NCBI GenBank assembly: GCA_902801205.1
Contig: CADCHE010000009.1
Coordinates: 31,297-95,296 of the forward strand
From: an uncultured Bacteroidia bacterium
GTDB taxonomy: Bacteria; Bacteroidota; Bacteroidia; Bacteroidales; UBA932
Direction of reading: 5' to 3'
Length of the DNA: 64,000 nt
The first letter of the stretch is position 1. Each line of letters opens with the position of its first letter. Shown here piece after piece: positions 53,485-63,166 of this stretch. The notes beneath the pieces are model-generated. The model saw only the letters and a list, made by a program, of their open reading frames with translations. It was not told the origin of the DNA and made no database searches. Position numbers and translations under genes: made by a program.

Positions 53485-53531
53485 AATTGTCTCCGATTAT
53501 CGCTACATTTGTAGGTTAATCAGAGACAATT
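53485..53531. promoter_or_regulatory. Nested inverted repeat enclosing the secA promoter
   Basis: Arms 53485-53499 and 53517-53531 are complementary at 14 of 15 positions. Between them lies an inner perfect palindrome CTACA-TT-TGTAG (53503-53514). The centre coincides with the TACATTTG -7 box of secA. The start codon is at 53539. Confidence 0.75.
53504..53511 (+). promoter_or_regulatory. -7 box of secA
   Basis: TACATTTG with a possible ATTG at 53480-53483, 20 bases upstream. It lies at the centre of the nested inverted repeat. Confidence 0.7.
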
Positions 53532-53538
53532 CTTTTAT

Positions 53539-56500
53539 ATGGCTATAGCAGACATCCTCCGAAAACTGTTCGGCTCCAAGGCCGACAGGGATTTGAAGCA
53601 GATCAAGCCGGTCCTGGACCTGGTCTTGGCTGCGTACGAGAAGATTGACAAATTGTCAGACGACGAACTCCGGGCGCGTTCCGCCGAACTCCGGGAGAAA
53701 CTCCGCGAATGCGAAGTGCCTTTCGAGCGCCGCATCGAGGAAATCAAGCTGAAGATGGACGAGGACATTCCCGTGAATGAGAAGGAAGACCTCGCGACGG
53801 AGTCCGACAAACTGGTCAAGGAGGAGGACGAGCAGATCGAGAAGGTGCTCGACGAGATCCTGCCCGAGGCTTTCGCCATCATGAAGTCCACAGCGCGCCG
53901 TTTCGCGCAGAACGCCGAGATCACCGTCACCGCGACGGATTTCGACCGTGCCCTCAGCATCAAGAACGATTTCGTCAGGATCGAGGGTGACAAGGCCGTC
54001 TGGCAGAACCACTGGATGGCCGGCGGCAACGAGGTGACCTGGGACATGGTCCATTACGATGTCCAGCTGATCGGCGGTATCGTGCTGCACCAGGGCAAGA
54101 TCGCGGAGATGGCGACCGGTGAGGGAAAGACCCTCGTCGCGACCCTGCCGGTCTTCCTGAACGCGCTGGCGGGGAAGGGCGTCCACGTGGTTACGGTCAA
54201 CGACTACCTGTCCAAGCGTGACTCCGAGTGGATGGGCCCGCTCTACATGTTCCACGGCCTGTCCGTCGACTGCATCGACAAGCACGAACCCAACAGCGAC
54301 GCCCGCCGCAGGGCCTATGCCTGCGACATCACCTTCGGGACCAACAACGAGTTCGGTTTCGACTACCTGCGTGACAACATGTCCGTCCACATGAGCGACC
54401 TGGTGCAGCGCAAGCACCACTTCGCGATCGTCGATGAGGTCGACTCCGTCCTGATCGACGACGCGCGTACGCCGCTCATCATTTCCGGTCCCGTGGCCAA
54501 GGCGGAGGACGACGCCCAGTTCATGGAGTACCGGCCTTATGTCGAGAACCTGTACAACAAGCAGCGGGCCCTGGTGACGCAGATCCTGGGCGACGCCAAG
54601 AAGACCATCGCCGCGGGCGACGAGACGGAAGGCGGCAAACTGCTGCTGCGCGCCCACAAGGGCCTCCCGAAATACCAGCCGCTCATTAAGTTCCTCAGCG
54701 AGCCCGGCATGAAACAGCTCCTCCAGAAGACGGAGAACTTCTACATGCAGGACAACGAGCGCGAGATGCATATCGTGACGGACGAACTCTATTTCGTCAT
54801 CAACGAGCAGCACCACAGCGTCGACATGACCGACAAGGGCCACGAAGCCCTGGCGAAGGCGGTTTCCGATCCGGACTTCTTCGTCCTGCCGGATGTCGGC
54901 ACCCAGATCGCCGAGATCCAGAAGATGGATATCTCCGCGCAGGAAAAGCAGGAGAAGAAGGACGCCCTGATGGAGGACTTCTCCCTCAAGAGCGAGCGCG
55001 TACATACGATGATCCAGCTGCTGAAGGCGTATGCGATGTTCCAGAAGGACGTCGACTACATCATCACGGACAACAAGGTGAAGATCGTCGATGAGCAGAC
55101 GGGCCGCGTGATGGAGGGCCGCCGCTGGAGCGACGGTCTGCACCAGGCCGTGGAGGCGAAGGAAAACGTCAAGGTGGAAGCCGCCACGCAGACCTTCGCG
55201 ACCGTCACCCTGCAGAACTACTTCCGCATGTACCACAAGCTGGCCGGCATGACGGGTACCGCTGAAACGGAGGCGGGCGAGTTCTGGTCGATCTACAAGC
55301 TTGACGTCGTCGTGATTCCGACCAACAAGCCGGTCATCCGCGACGACCAGGACGACCTCATCTACAAGACGAAGAAAGCGAAGTACAACGCCGTCATCGC
55401 ACGGGTCCAGGAACTGATCAAGGAGGGCCGCCCGGTGCTGGTGGGTACGACGGATGTCGAGACGTCCGAACTCCTGAGCCGCATGCTCCGGCTGCGCGGC
55501 ATCAAGCACAACGTCCTCAATGCGAAGGAACACGCCCGCGAGGCGGAGATCGTGGCGCAGGCCGGCCAGTCCAGCACCGTCACCATCGCGACGAACATGG
55601 CGGGCCGTGGTACGGATATCAAGCTCTCGCCGGAAGTGCGGGCTGCCGGCGGTCTGGCCATCATCGGTACCGAGCGGCATGATTCCCGCCGTGTCGACCG
55701 TCAGCTGCGCGGCCGTGCCGGCCGTCAGGGCGATCCCGGTTCCTCCGCCTTCTATGTTTCCCTGGAAGACAAGCTGATGCGCCTCTTCGGTTCGGAGCGG
55801 ATCGCCGGCATTGTCGACAAACTGGGTATGGAAGACGACGAGGCCCTGGTGAACGGCATGCTCTCCAAGTCCATTGAGAATGCCCAGAAGAAGGTGGAAG
55901 AGAACAACTTCGGCATCCGCAAGCGCCTGCTGGAATACGATGACGTGATGAATTATCAGCGCGAGGCCGTCTATGCCCGCCGCCGCAACGCCCTTTCCGG
56001 TGAACGCATCGAGATCGACGTGCAGAACATGATGATCGATACGGCCGACTTGCTCGCTTCCCGCGCCGAAGGGCTGGAGTTCTCCGAATTCGAGGAGATG
56101 GTGATGGGCAAGCTTTCGATCGATCTCGGATTCGATGAGGCGTTCTACGCCAACGCCTCCGCCGATGCCATTTCCGATGCCCTGCGCGCCCACATGGAAG
56201 AAGTCTACCGCCGCAGGATGGATACGATGGCCGAAAAAGTCTATCCCTTCATCAAGCAGGTCTTCGAGAAGCAGGGACAGATGTACAAGAACATTGCGAT
56301 TCCGATTTCGGATGGCCGCAAGATGCTGACACTCAGCGTCGACCTGGAGAAGGCCTACAACACGAACGGCAAGGAGATCGCCAAGGCGCTCAGCCGTACC
56401 ATCATCCTTTACCAGATCGACGACCATTGGAAGCAGCACCTGCGCGATATGGACGACCTGCGCCAGAGCGTGCAGAACGCTTCCTATGAGCAGAAGGACC

Positions 56501-56814
56501 CGCTGGTGGTCTACAAGCTCGAGAGCTACAACCTCTTCGCAACGATGCTGGAGGAGCTGAACCAGGGCGCCCTGTCGTTCCTGCTCCGCGCCTTCATCCC
56601 GTTGCGTGACGAGAACGAGGCCCGTCCTGCCCAGGCGCCTTCCCGCCGCACGGACATGAGCCAGATGCGTACTCAGCGCCAGGACCTGAGCACGAACGGT
56701 GAGCAGAAGGCCAATACGCCGGTCCGTGTCGAGAAGAAGATCGGCCGCAACGATCCCTGCCCGTGCGGATCCGGCCTGAAGTACAAGAACTGCCACGGCA
56801 AGAACATGAACTGA
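53539..56814 (+). CDS. secA: Preprotein translocase ATPase SecA
   Basis: 1091 residues, longer than the ~900 of E. coli but typical for Bacteroidetes, which carry insertions. Landmarks are [19 protein letters not shown] (Walker A, near residue 190), [39 protein letters not shown] (DEAD-like box), [16 protein letters not shown] and the helicase motif [15 protein letters not shown]. It ends in the zinc-binding [14 protein letters not shown] that contacts SecB or ribosomes. It drives export through SecYEG. It is transcribed from its own promoter inside an inverted repeat. Confidence 0.98.
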   Translation: MAIADILRKLFGSKADRDLKQIKPVLDLVLAAYEKIDKLSDDELRARSAELREKLRECEVPFERRIEEIKLKMDEDIPVNEKEDLATESDKLVKEEDEQIEKVLDEILPEAFAIMKSTARRFAQNAEITVTATDFDRALSIKNDFVRIEGDKAVWQNHWMAGGNEVTWDMVHYDVQLIGGIVLHQGKIAEMATGEGKTLVATLPVFLNALAGKGVHVVTVNDYLSKRDSEWMGPLYMFHGLSVDCIDKHEPNSDARRRAYACDITFGTNNEFGFDYLRDNMSVHMSDLVQRKHHFAIVDEVDSVLIDDARTPLIISGPVAKAEDDAQFMEYRPYVENLYNKQRALVTQILGDAKKTIAAGDETEGGKLLLRAHKGLPKYQPLIKFLSEPGMKQLLQKTENFYMQDNEREMHIVTDELYFVINEQHHSVDMTDKGHEALAKAVSDPDFFVLPDVGTQIAEIQKMDISAQEKQEKKDALMEDFSLKSERVHTMIQLLKAYAMFQKDVDYIITDNKVKIVDEQTGRVMEGRRWSDGLHQAVEAKENVKVEAATQTFATVTLQNYFRMYHKLAGMTGTAETEAGEFWSIYKLDVVVIPTNKPVIRDDQDDLIYKTKKAKYNAVIARVQELIKEGRPVLVGTTDVETSELLSRMLRLRGIKHNVLNAKEHAREAEIVAQAGQSSTVTIATNMAGRGTDIKLSPEVRAAGGLAIIGTERHDSRRVDRQLRGRAGRQGDPGSSAFYVSLEDKLMRLFGSERIAGIVDKLGMEDDEALVNGMLSKSIENAQKKVEENNFGIRKRLLEYDDVMNYQREAVYARRRNALSGERIEIDVQNMMIDTADLLASRAEGLEFSEFEEMVMGKLSIDLGFDEAFYANASADAISDALRAHMEEVYRRRMDTMAEKVYPFIKQVFEKQGQMYKNIAIPISDGRKMLTLSVDLEKAYNTNGKEIAKALSRTIILYQIDDHWKQHLRDMDDLRQSVQNASYEQKDPLVVYKLESYNLFATMLEELNQGALSFLLRAFIPLRDENEARPAQAPSRRTDMSQMRTQRQDLSTNGEQKANTPVRVEKKIGRNDPCPCGSGLKYKNCHGKNMN

Positions 56815-56839
56815 CAAACAATCAAAAACGCATAATACC

Positions 56840-57355
56840 ATGAGCAATCTGAATCAAAGACTGTCCGACTCCACCCCGAGCGTGAACGATGTGAGCAGGA
56901 TCTCCGCCGGATCGACCATCCGTGGTGAGATCATCTCCCCGTATGACATCCGTATCGACGGAAATTTCGAGGGCAAGATCATTTCCGACGCCAAGGTCGT
57001 CGTGGGCGAGAAGGCCACGATCAAAGGCGACATCATCTGCAACGATTGCGATTTCAGCGGTACGATCGAAGGCAACTTCTATGTGAAGGACACCCTTTCC
57101 CTGAAGGGTACCTGCTCCGTGGACGGTGACCTGCACACGCGCCGTTTCCAGGTCGAACTGGACGCCAAGTTCAACGGCAACTGCCGCATGATCACGCCGG
57201 AGGAATTCGATGTCCTTACCGGCAGTGCTGTCGCTCCCGAAGCGGCCGCTTATCCTGAGGCGGACATCCCCCCTGTGGCGTCTTCCTCTCCGTTCTCGAT
57301 CGGTGAGACTCCCGCCGAGCCCACCGCTTCCTATGACGGTATCCCTGAGGCGTAA
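56840..57355 (+). CDS. Bactofilin (polymer-forming cytoskeletal protein)
   Basis: 171 residues. The central region (about 25-125) shows the right-handed beta-helix repeat of bactofilins: TIRGEIISPYDIRIDGNFEG, KVVVGEKATIKGDIIC, TIEGNFYVKDTLSLKG. A disordered Pro/Ala-rich tail follows. Bactofilins form filaments that organise cell-wall enzymes and cell shape. It is 25 bases after secA and ends at the terminator at 57382. Confidence 0.92.
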   Translation: MSNLNQRLSDSTPSVNDVSRISAGSTIRGEIISPYDIRIDGNFEGKIISDAKVVVGEKATIKGDIICNDCDFSGTIEGNFYVKDTLSLKGTCSVDGDLHTRRFQVELDAKFNGNCRMITPEEFDVLTGSAVAPEAAAYPEADIPPVASSSPFSIGETPAEPTASYDGIPEA

Positions 57356-57381
57356 GCCCTTTTCTTCCTGTAAGTTAAGCG

Positions 57382-57417
57382 GCGGCCGGAGGTCCTCCGG
57401 CCGCGCTTTTTGTTTTA
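57382..57417 (+). terminator. Terminator after the bactofilin gene
   Basis: A perfect 11-bp GC-rich inverted repeat (57382-57392 with 57394-57404) followed by GCTTTTTGTTTT. Confidence 0.9.
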
Positions 57418-57436
57418 TCACCAGACCATCGATCCC

Positions 57437-60400
57437 ATGCGCAAGAGAATCCTTCTTTCCGCTGCCACCCTGCTGGCTTTTTCCATCGCCGCTTCCGCTG
57501 CCGTGCAGGACGGCGAGGCCCGGCTGCTCCGTTTCCCCGCCACGAACGGTACGGACATCGTCTTTTCCTATGCGGGCGACCTGTACACCGTCCCCGTTAC
57601 CGGCGGTACGGCCCGCCGCCTGACATCCCATATGGGCTATGAGATGTTCGCGCGTTATTCCCCTGACGGCCGCAGCATTGCCTTCACCGGTGAGTACGAC
57701 GGCAACCGCGAAGTCTACCTGATGCCCGCCACGGGCGGAGAACCGGTCCGCCTGACGTACACGTCGACCAACGGCCGGGACGACCTGGGCGACCGGATGG
57801 GCCCGAACAATATCGTCATGGCCTGGCAGCCGGACGGAAAGGGCATCGTGTACCGCAACCGCATCGGCGACGGCTTCGAGGGCAAGTTGTGGACCGTTGC
57901 GCCGGACGGCAGCATGCCGCAGGCGCTGCCGCTGCCCGAGGGCGGCTTCTGCTGCTGGTCTCCGGACGGCAAACGCCTGGCTTACAACCGGGTCATGCGT
58001 GAATTCCGTACGTGGAAGTATTACCGCGGCGGCATGGCCGACGATATCTGGATCTGGGATCCGAAGGCCGGAAAGGTGGAGAATATCACTTCAAACGCCG
58101 CCCAGGACATCTTCCCGATGTGGATCGGCGATGCCGTCTATTTCATCTCCGACCGCGACATGACGATGAACCTCTTCCGTTATGACTTGCGTACGAAGCG
58201 GACGGACAAGGTGACGGATTTTACGGAATTTGACATCAAGTTTCCCAGTACGGACGGCAGGACCATCGTTTTCGAGAACGGCGGCTTTCTCTACCGGTTC
58301 GATCCAGCGGACGGAAAGGCGGTCAAGGTGCCCGTCACGCTTGCCTCTGACGACGTTTACGCCCGGCCGGTGCGTATGAACGTGGGGAATCGCCTGTCTT
58401 CGATGGCCCTTTCTCCCGACGGCAACCGCCTGGTTGCGGCCGGCAGGGGAGAAGTCTTCGAGATCCCCGTCGAAAAAGGGGTTACGCGCAACATCAGCCG
58501 CAGCCCCGGTTCCAATGACCGGAGTGTGGACTGGAGTCCGGACGGGAAGTATGTCGTATGGATCGGCGACGCTTCCGGTGAATCGGAGATCTACCGTTAC
58601 GAGCCGGCGGCCGGGGGAGACCCCGTCCAGTTGACGAAGGACAACGACACCTACATCCGCTCGCTGCAGTGGAGCCCGGACAGCCGGCACATCCTGTACA
58701 CCGACCGCAAGAACCGGATCGTCGAAGTCGACCCGGAGAGCGGCGCCAAACGGGTCGTGATGCAGAATCCCATGGCGGAATTCTTCGGCGTGGCCTATTC
58801 TCCGGACAGCCGCTGGATTACTTATACGCGGCCGGCGGAGAACGAGATGAACATCGTGTATGTCTACAACCTGGAGACGGGCAAGGAATATCCTGTGACG
58901 GAGCGCTGGTACAACTCCGGCGCCCCCGCGTTCAGCGAGGACGGGAAATACCTCTTCTTTACGTCGGACCGTGACATCAACCCGACCTACAGCCGGATTG
59001 AATGGAATTTCGCCGTGACTTCCATGTCCGGCGTCTACATGGCGCTGCTGGCCGCTGACACGCCTTCCCCGATGCTTCCGACGGATGGCGCTCCTGCTGC
59101 CCCCGCAGCGGACGAGAAAGGCAAGGATAAGGCGGCGAAGGAAGCCGGCGATGCAAAACCGGAAGTGCGTGTCGACCCGGACGGCCTGTCCACGCGCATT
59201 CTCAAACTGCCGGTGCAGGGTGCAGCCCGCGGGTTCTATTCCGACGGGAAGAAACTGTGGTACAACACGGCGTCCGGTACCCATGTCCTTGATTTCAAGA
59301 CCGGGAAAGACGACCTTTGTTCCGAGTCGCAGGTGTACTATCGCCGGGGAGACAAGAAGGCGATCGTCCACAAGGCTGGTTCCATCAGCGTGGCTTCTTT
59401 CGGCCCGAAGGTCGCTGGCGGCGAGACCGTCTCGACGGCCGATGCCGTCGCCGTCATCGATTATGCGCAGGAGTGGCCGCAGGTCTTCGACGAGGTCTGG
59501 CGTGCTTTCCGCGACGGTTTCTACCTGGAGAACATGCATGGCCGCGACTGGAAGGCCATCAAGGAGAAATATGCCGTGCTGCTGCCCTACGTCAAGACGC
59601 GGCTTGACCTCAACTACGTGATCGGCGAGATGATTTCCGAGCTGGCCTGCGGCCATGCTTATGTCAATCCGGGCAGTTACCCGAAACCGGAACGGATACC
59701 GATGGGACTCCTGGGGGCGAGCTTGAGCAAGGACCGCAAGTCGGGCTTCTTCCGGATCGACCATATCCTGCAGGGCGCCCCGTATGCGGAGTCGCTGCGT
59801 TCCCCGCTCACGGAACCGGGCATCGGTGTCCGGGAAGGGGACTATATTACCGCCGTCGACGGCCTGCCTGTGAAGGATGTCGCGAACATCTACAGCCTGC
59901 TGGTGGGCAAGGCGGGCGTACTGACGGAACTGACCGTCAACTCCTCCGCCAAGGAAGGCGGCCGCAAGGTCGTCATCAAACCCATCTACGATGAGCATCC
60001 GCTGTATCATTTCGAATGGGTGCAGAAGTGCATCCGTACGGTCGAGGAGAAATCCGGCGGCAAGGTCGGTTACATTTACATCCCGGACATGGGGCCGGAA
60101 GGCCTGTCCGAGTTCGCGCGCTATTACTATCCGCAGCTGGACAAGGAGGCGCTCATCATCGACGACCGCGGCAACGGCGGCGGGAACATCTCCCCGATGA
60201 TCATCGAACGCCTGCAGCGTGAGGTGTACCGGATGACGATGCGCCGTACCTCTTCGATGACCGGGACCGTTCCCGAGGGGACGCATACCGGGCCGAAGGT
60301 CCTGCTGGTGAACAAGTATTCGGCGTCCGACGGCGACCTCTTCCCTTGGAGTTTCAAGGCGAACAAGCTCGGTACGGTGATCGGAACCCGTTCGTGGGGA

Positions 60401-60688
60401 GGCATCATCGGCATCAGCGGATCGCTCCCTTATATGGACGGGACGGATGTGCGCGTGCCTTTCTTTACGAATTATGATGCCGCGACAGGGGAGTGGATCG
60501 TGGAGAACTACGGCGTCGATCCGGACATCGTGATCGATAACGACCCGGTCCGCGAGGCGGCTGGCGAGGACCAGCAGCTCTTGAAGGCCATCGAGGTCGC
60601 GTTGGAGCAGATCAAGGACCGGAAGCCGTTGCCGGGCGTTCCGGCGCCGCGTACGTTTGAGGACCTGGGACTTCCGCAGATGAAATGA
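57437..60688 (+). CDS. Exported tricorn-like S41 protease
   Basis: 1083 residues with a signal peptide (residues 1-24). The N-terminal two thirds form WD40-like PD40 beta-propeller repeats (SPDGRSIAFTGEYDG, WQPDGKGIVYRNR, WSPDGKYVVWIGD). A core domain (FRDGFYLENMHGRDWKAI), a PDZ domain (about 780-860) and the S41 catalytic region with VLLVNKYSASDGDLFPWSFK (nucleophile Ser near residue 964) follow. Tricorn proteases degrade oligopeptides; this exported form would process peptides in the periplasm. The start at 57437 is chosen for the signal peptide. It is 4 bases before the GH125 gene. Confidence 0.92.
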   Translation: MRKRILLSAATLLAFSIAASAAVQDGEARLLRFPATNGTDIVFSYAGDLYTVPVTGGTARRLTSHMGYEMFARYSPDGRSIAFTGEYDGNREVYLMPATGGEPVRLTYTSTNGRDDLGDRMGPNNIVMAWQPDGKGIVYRNRIGDGFEGKLWTVAPDGSMPQALPLPEGGFCCWSPDGKRLAYNRVMREFRTWKYYRGGMADDIWIWDPKAGKVENITSNAAQDIFPMWIGDAVYFISDRDMTMNLFRYDLRTKRTDKVTDFTEFDIKFPSTDGRTIVFENGGFLYRFDPADGKAVKVPVTLASDDVYARPVRMNVGNRLSSMALSPDGNRLVAAGRGEVFEIPVEKGVTRNISRSPGSNDRSVDWSPDGKYVVWIGDASGESEIYRYEPAAGGDPVQLTKDNDTYIRSLQWSPDSRHILYTDRKNRIVEVDPESGAKRVVMQNPMAEFFGVAYSPDSRWITYTRPAENEMNIVYVYNLETGKEYPVTERWYNSGAPAFSEDGKYLFFTSDRDINPTYSRIEWNFAVTSMSGVYMALLAADTPSPMLPTDGAPAAPAADEKGKDKAAKEAGDAKPEVRVDPDGLSTRILKLPVQGAARGFYSDGKKLWYNTASGTHVLDFKTGKDDLCSESQVYYRRGDKKAIVHKAGSISVASFGPKVAGGETVSTADAVAVIDYAQEWPQVFDEVWRAFRDGFYLENMHGRDWKAIKEKYAVLLPYVKTRLDLNYVIGEMISELACGHAYVNPGSYPKPERIPMGLLGASLSKDRKSGFFRIDHILQGAPYAESLRSPLTEPGIGVREGDYITAVDGLPVKDVANIYSLLVGKAGVLTELTVNSSAKEGGRKVVIKPIYDEHPLYHFEWVQKCIRTVEEKSGGKVGYIYIPDMGPEGLSEFARYYYPQLDKEALIIDDRGNGGGNISPMIIERLQREVYRMTMRRTSSMTGTVPEGTHTGPKVLLVNKYSASDGDLFPWSFKANKLGTVIGTRSWGGIIGISGSLPYMDGTDVRVPFFTNYDAATGEWIVENYGVDPDIVIDNDPVREAAGEDQQLLKAIEVALEQIKDRKPLPGVPAPRTFEDLGLPQMK

Positions 60689-60692
60689 TGCG

Positions 60693-62093
60693 ATGAAAAA
60701 GACGCTTCTTTTCTTGTTGACCTTCGCCTTTGGTTTGGTGTCGAAGGCGGAGGATCTGCCTTCGCAGCGTCCCGCGCCGGCAGACCGTTTGTTCGTTTCT
60801 TCCGCCGTAGAAGCGAAGATCGCGGAGGTACAGCGGCTGCTAACCCATCCTTACCTGTCCTGGATGTTCGTCAACTGCTTCCCGAATACGCTGGACACGA
60901 CCGTCCATTTCGACGAAGATGCCTGCCGGACCTTTGTCTACACCGGCGATATCCACGCAATGTGGCTTCGCGACTCCGGAGCGCAGATCTGGCCGTATGT
61001 GCATCTGGCTCCGGAAGATCCGCACTTGCAGCGTATGATCGCCGGCGTGGTCAACTGCCAATTTTCGCTGATTTGCATCGACCCGTACGCCAATGCCTTC
61101 AACGATGGCCCCACGGGTACGGGCTGGCAGGACGACCGGACCGACATGGACCCGAACCTGCATGAACGCAAGTGGGAGATCGACTCTGTCTGCTATCCGA
61201 TCCGCCTTGCGTACCATTATTGGAAGACGACCGGCGACACGTCCGTTTTCGGGAGAACCTGGCTGGAGGCGGTCCGGAAAATCCTGGCGACCTTCCGTGA
61301 GCAACAACGCAAGGATGGTCCTGGTCCGTATCACTTCCAGCGCAGGACCGAAGCACAGCTGGACACCAAATCCAACAGCGGCTACGGACATCCCGTTCGT
61401 CCGGTCGGCCTGATTGCTTCGGCTTTCCGCCCCTCCGACGATGCCACGCAGTTCGAATTCCTGGTTCCTTCTAACTTCTTCGCAGTCAGTTCTCTCCGTA
61501 AGGCTGCGGAAATCCTGTCCGAGGTCAACCACGAAAGGCGTCTGGCCCGGGCGTGCCGCGCCCTGGCCGACGAGGTGGAGGAGGCTCTCCGCGCATACGC
61601 TGTATACGACCATCACAAATACGGCAAAATCTACGCGTACGAGGTGGATGGCTTCGGCAATCATTACCTGATGGACGATGCCAATGTCCCCAGTCTCCTG
61701 GCGATGGCTTACCTGGGCGATGTCCCTGCCGATGATCCCGTCTACCGGAACACCCGACGCTTTGTCTGGAGCGAGGACAATCCGTATTTCTTCCGGGGCA
61801 AGGCGGCCGAGGGCATCGGCGGCCCGCATGTGGGGCCTGACATGATCTGGCCGATGAGTATCATGATGAAGGCGTTCACGGCGACGGACGACGAAGAGAT
61901 CCGCTGGTGTCTGGAGACGCTGATGCGGTGTGATGCCGGCACCGGATTCATGCATGAATCGTTCGATAAGGATGATCCGTCGCATTTCACGCGGGAGTGG
62001 TTCGCATGGCAGAACACGCTTTTCGGGGAATTGATTCTCAAGCTGATTGCGGACGGCAAGCTCTCTCTCCTCAACTCCCTCCCGCCGCGGTAG
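60693..62093 (+). CDS. Exported glycoside hydrolase family 125 (exo-alpha-1,6-mannosidase)
   Basis: 466 residues with a signal peptide (residues 1-19). Family blocks include FVYTGDIHAMWLRDSGAQIW (general-acid Asp region), GTGWQDDRTDMDPN, GHPVRPVGLIASAFRPSDD, and the C-terminal GFMHESFDKDDPSHFTREWF with the second catalytic acid. GH125 enzymes remove terminal alpha-1,6-linked mannose in a metal-independent, inverting reaction, and gut Bacteroides use them on host N-glycans or yeast mannan. It is co-transcribed with the tricorn-like protease. Confidence 0.9.
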   Translation: MKKTLLFLLTFAFGLVSKAEDLPSQRPAPADRLFVSSAVEAKIAEVQRLLTHPYLSWMFVNCFPNTLDTTVHFDEDACRTFVYTGDIHAMWLRDSGAQIWPYVHLAPEDPHLQRMIAGVVNCQFSLICIDPYANAFNDGPTGTGWQDDRTDMDPNLHERKWEIDSVCYPIRLAYHYWKTTGDTSVFGRTWLEAVRKILATFREQQRKDGPGPYHFQRRTEAQLDTKSNSGYGHPVRPVGLIASAFRPSDDATQFEFLVPSNFFAVSSLRKAAEILSEVNHERRLARACRALADEVEEALRAYAVYDHHKYGKIYAYEVDGFGNHYLMDDANVPSLLAMAYLGDVPADDPVYRNTRRFVWSEDNPYFFRGKAAEGIGGPHVGPDMIWPMSIMMKAFTATDDEEIRWCLETLMRCDAGTGFMHESFDKDDPSHFTREWFAWQNTLFGELILKLIADGKLSLLNSLPPR

Positions 62094-62101
62094 GACACAC
62101 C

Positions 62102-62152
62102 GGCCGCATCCAGGGACGTTATTCCGCGAAAAAAGGCAGCCGGTTTCAGGCT
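62102..62152. repeat. 51-bp direct repeat, copy 1 (degenerate terminator)
   Basis: Identical to 62251-62301 over 51 bases. Here the sequence after the repeat is TTGTTTTAAGG, so only the beginning of the terminator hairpin survives. Confidence 0.9.
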
Positions 62153-62250
62153 TTGTTTTAAGGAGCGTAGCGACGAAGGCGGCATCAGCCGCCGTGTCGG
62201 AACGTCCGCGAGATGCCGCAGGCATCGAAGCAGTGAGGGCACCGGCCGCA
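62153..62250. other. Spacer between repeat copies with several small palindromes
   Basis: The 98 bases contain GCGGC-ATCA-GCCGC, GATGCC-GCA-GGCATC and GGCCGCAGGCC-type hairpins in close succession. This looks like a REP-like palindromic element rather than coding sequence. I see no gene in it. Confidence 0.5.
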
Positions 62251-62301
62251 GGCCGCATCCAGGGACGTTATTCCGCGAAAAAAGGCAGCCGGTTTCAGGC
62301 T
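62251..62301. repeat. 51-bp direct repeat, copy 2 (functional terminator)
   Basis: Second identical copy of the 51-base repeat at 62102. Its 3' part forms the left arm and loop of the terminator at 62278-62310. Confidence 0.9.
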
Positions 62302-62310
62302 GCCTTTTTG
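62278..62310. terminator. Bidirectional terminator between GH125 and tRNA-Gly
   Basis: Left arm AAAAAGGCAGCC pairs with GGCTGCCTTTTT around a GGTTTCA loop. T-runs occur on both strands, so it serves the GH125 operon and the convergent tRNA-Gly gene. Confidence 0.85.
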
Positions 62311-62383
62311 AGCGGAATACGAGATTCGAACTCGCGACCCTCAGCTTGGGAAGCTGATGCTCTACCAACTGAGCTAATTCCGC
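62311..62383 (-). tRNA. tRNA-Gly (anticodon CCC)
   Basis: The minus strand folds as a 73-base tRNA. The acceptor stem pairs GCGGAAT with ATTCCGC, the D arm has GCTCAGTTGGTAGAGC, the T arm GAGTTCGAATCTC. The anticodon loop TTCCCAA gives CCC, which reads GGG glycine codons. CCA is not encoded. A TATCTTTG promoter box lies at 62394-62401. Confidence 0.92.
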
Positions 62384-62393
62384 ATTGGTGTTA

Positions 62394-62401
62394 CAAAGAT
62401 A
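62394..62401 (-). promoter_or_regulatory. -7 box of tRNA-Gly
   Basis: The minus strand reads TATCTTTG, 10 bases before the tRNA 5' end at 62383. Confidence 0.65.
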
Positions 62402-62487
62402 GTATATTTTATGAAATCTGCAAAATCGGGCGAAGAAAGGGACATTTGGAGAAAAAGTTCGTATCTTGTGTGACAAAAGCACAGAAA

Positions 62488-62940
62488 ATGAAATTAGCAG
62501 AAGCCTTGAATCTCCGCGCGGACACACAGACACGTGTCGCGCAGTTGAAGGAACGCCTTCTCTCCAACGTGAAAGTACAGGAAGGAGATGAACCTGCCGA
62601 AGCGCCCCAAGCCCTTTTCTCCGAATTGGACGCCGCGCTGAAATCCCTGCAGGAGTTGATTCTCCGCATCAACAAGACCAATCTTTCCACCGTTTGGGAG
62701 GGACGCACCCTGACGGACATGATCGCCGAGAAGGACATCCTGTCGCTTCGCCTGTCCGTCCTCCGCGAAGTCCTTGCAGACGCATCCGTGCGGGGCGACC
62801 GCTTTTCCCGGAACGAAATCAAGTTCGTCCGCACCATTGACATCGCCGTCTTGCAGAAGCAGATCGACGATTACTCCAAGCAGTTGCGCGAATTGGACGT
62901 GAAACTGCAGCAGGCCAATTGGATGACGGACCTTCTCTAG
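62488..62940 (+). CDS. DIP1984 family protein
   Basis: 150 residues, almost entirely helical: MKLAEALNLRADTQTRVAQL, LDAALKSLQELILRINKTN, TLTDMIAEKDILSLRLSVLR and IDDYSKQLRELDVKLQQANW. This matches the DIP1984/septicolysin-related family of about 150-residue coiled-coil proteins. Its function is not known; an old link to septicolysin has little support. The start at 62488 follows a TATCTTGT element at 62462; the longer upstream frame runs through the tRNA and is not real. Confidence 0.85.
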   Translation: MKLAEALNLRADTQTRVAQLKERLLSNVKVQEGDEPAEAPQALFSELDAALKSLQELILRINKTNLSTVWEGRTLTDMIAEKDILSLRLSVLREVLADASVRGDRFSRNEIKFVRTIDIAVLQKQIDDYSKQLRELDVKLQQANWMTDLL

Positions 62941-63166
62941 CATCGGCAAGGCAGGGCGGGCGCGACCTCGTCGGCAGGAGGCAAGCCGTCAATCTGATCT
63001 GTGGGTCGGGGCACAACACAACGAGTATCGTCATGCCCGGCACCGTGTACAGGCGCATCTTTTATCGTTTATTCCGCACAACCGGACGTGCCGACTGCCT
63101 TTGTCGCCTCCTCCCTCCGGGGAGGAGGTTTTTCGTTGTCCTGTCCGGACACGGAACGGTTTATCT
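62941..63166. other. Intergenic region with terminator, no gene
   Basis: After the DIP1984 gene there are about 165 bases in which I see no credible coding frame, then the terminator at 63107. A possible hairpin GGGCA...TGCCC occurs around 63017-63047. The region could contain a small RNA but nothing proves it. Confidence 0.5.
63107..63133 (+). terminator. Terminator in the 63.1-kb gap
   Basis: A perfect 9-bp stem CCTCCTCCC/GGGAGGAGG (63107-63115 with 63120-63128) around TCCG, followed by five T. Confidence 0.88.

Noticed and set aside
53485-53531. The inverted repeats at secA as an invertible (phase-variable) promoter
   Set aside because: The arms are only 15 bases with one mismatch and enclose 17 bases, too short for a typical Bacteroides invertase substrate. 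No recombinase gene is adjacent, and an on/off switch on an essential gene is unlikely.
53485-53531. The same palindrome as an ordinary terminator of the sialate esterase gene
   Set aside because: The stem is A/T-rich rather than GC-rich and the following CTTTTAT is a poor T-run. The -7 box at its centre also argues for regulation.
53656-56847. Minus-strand open frame of about 1063 codons opposite secA
   Set aside because: It mirrors secA throughout; the composition is a shadow of its codon bias.
62102-62152. First 51-bp repeat copy as a working terminator
   Set aside because: The right arm is truncated after GGCT, so a stable hairpin cannot form there.
62941-63106. Small RNA gene in the gap after the DIP1984 gene
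   Set aside because: A terminator is present at 63107, but no promoter box or recognisable RNA fold could be found, so no feature is claimed.
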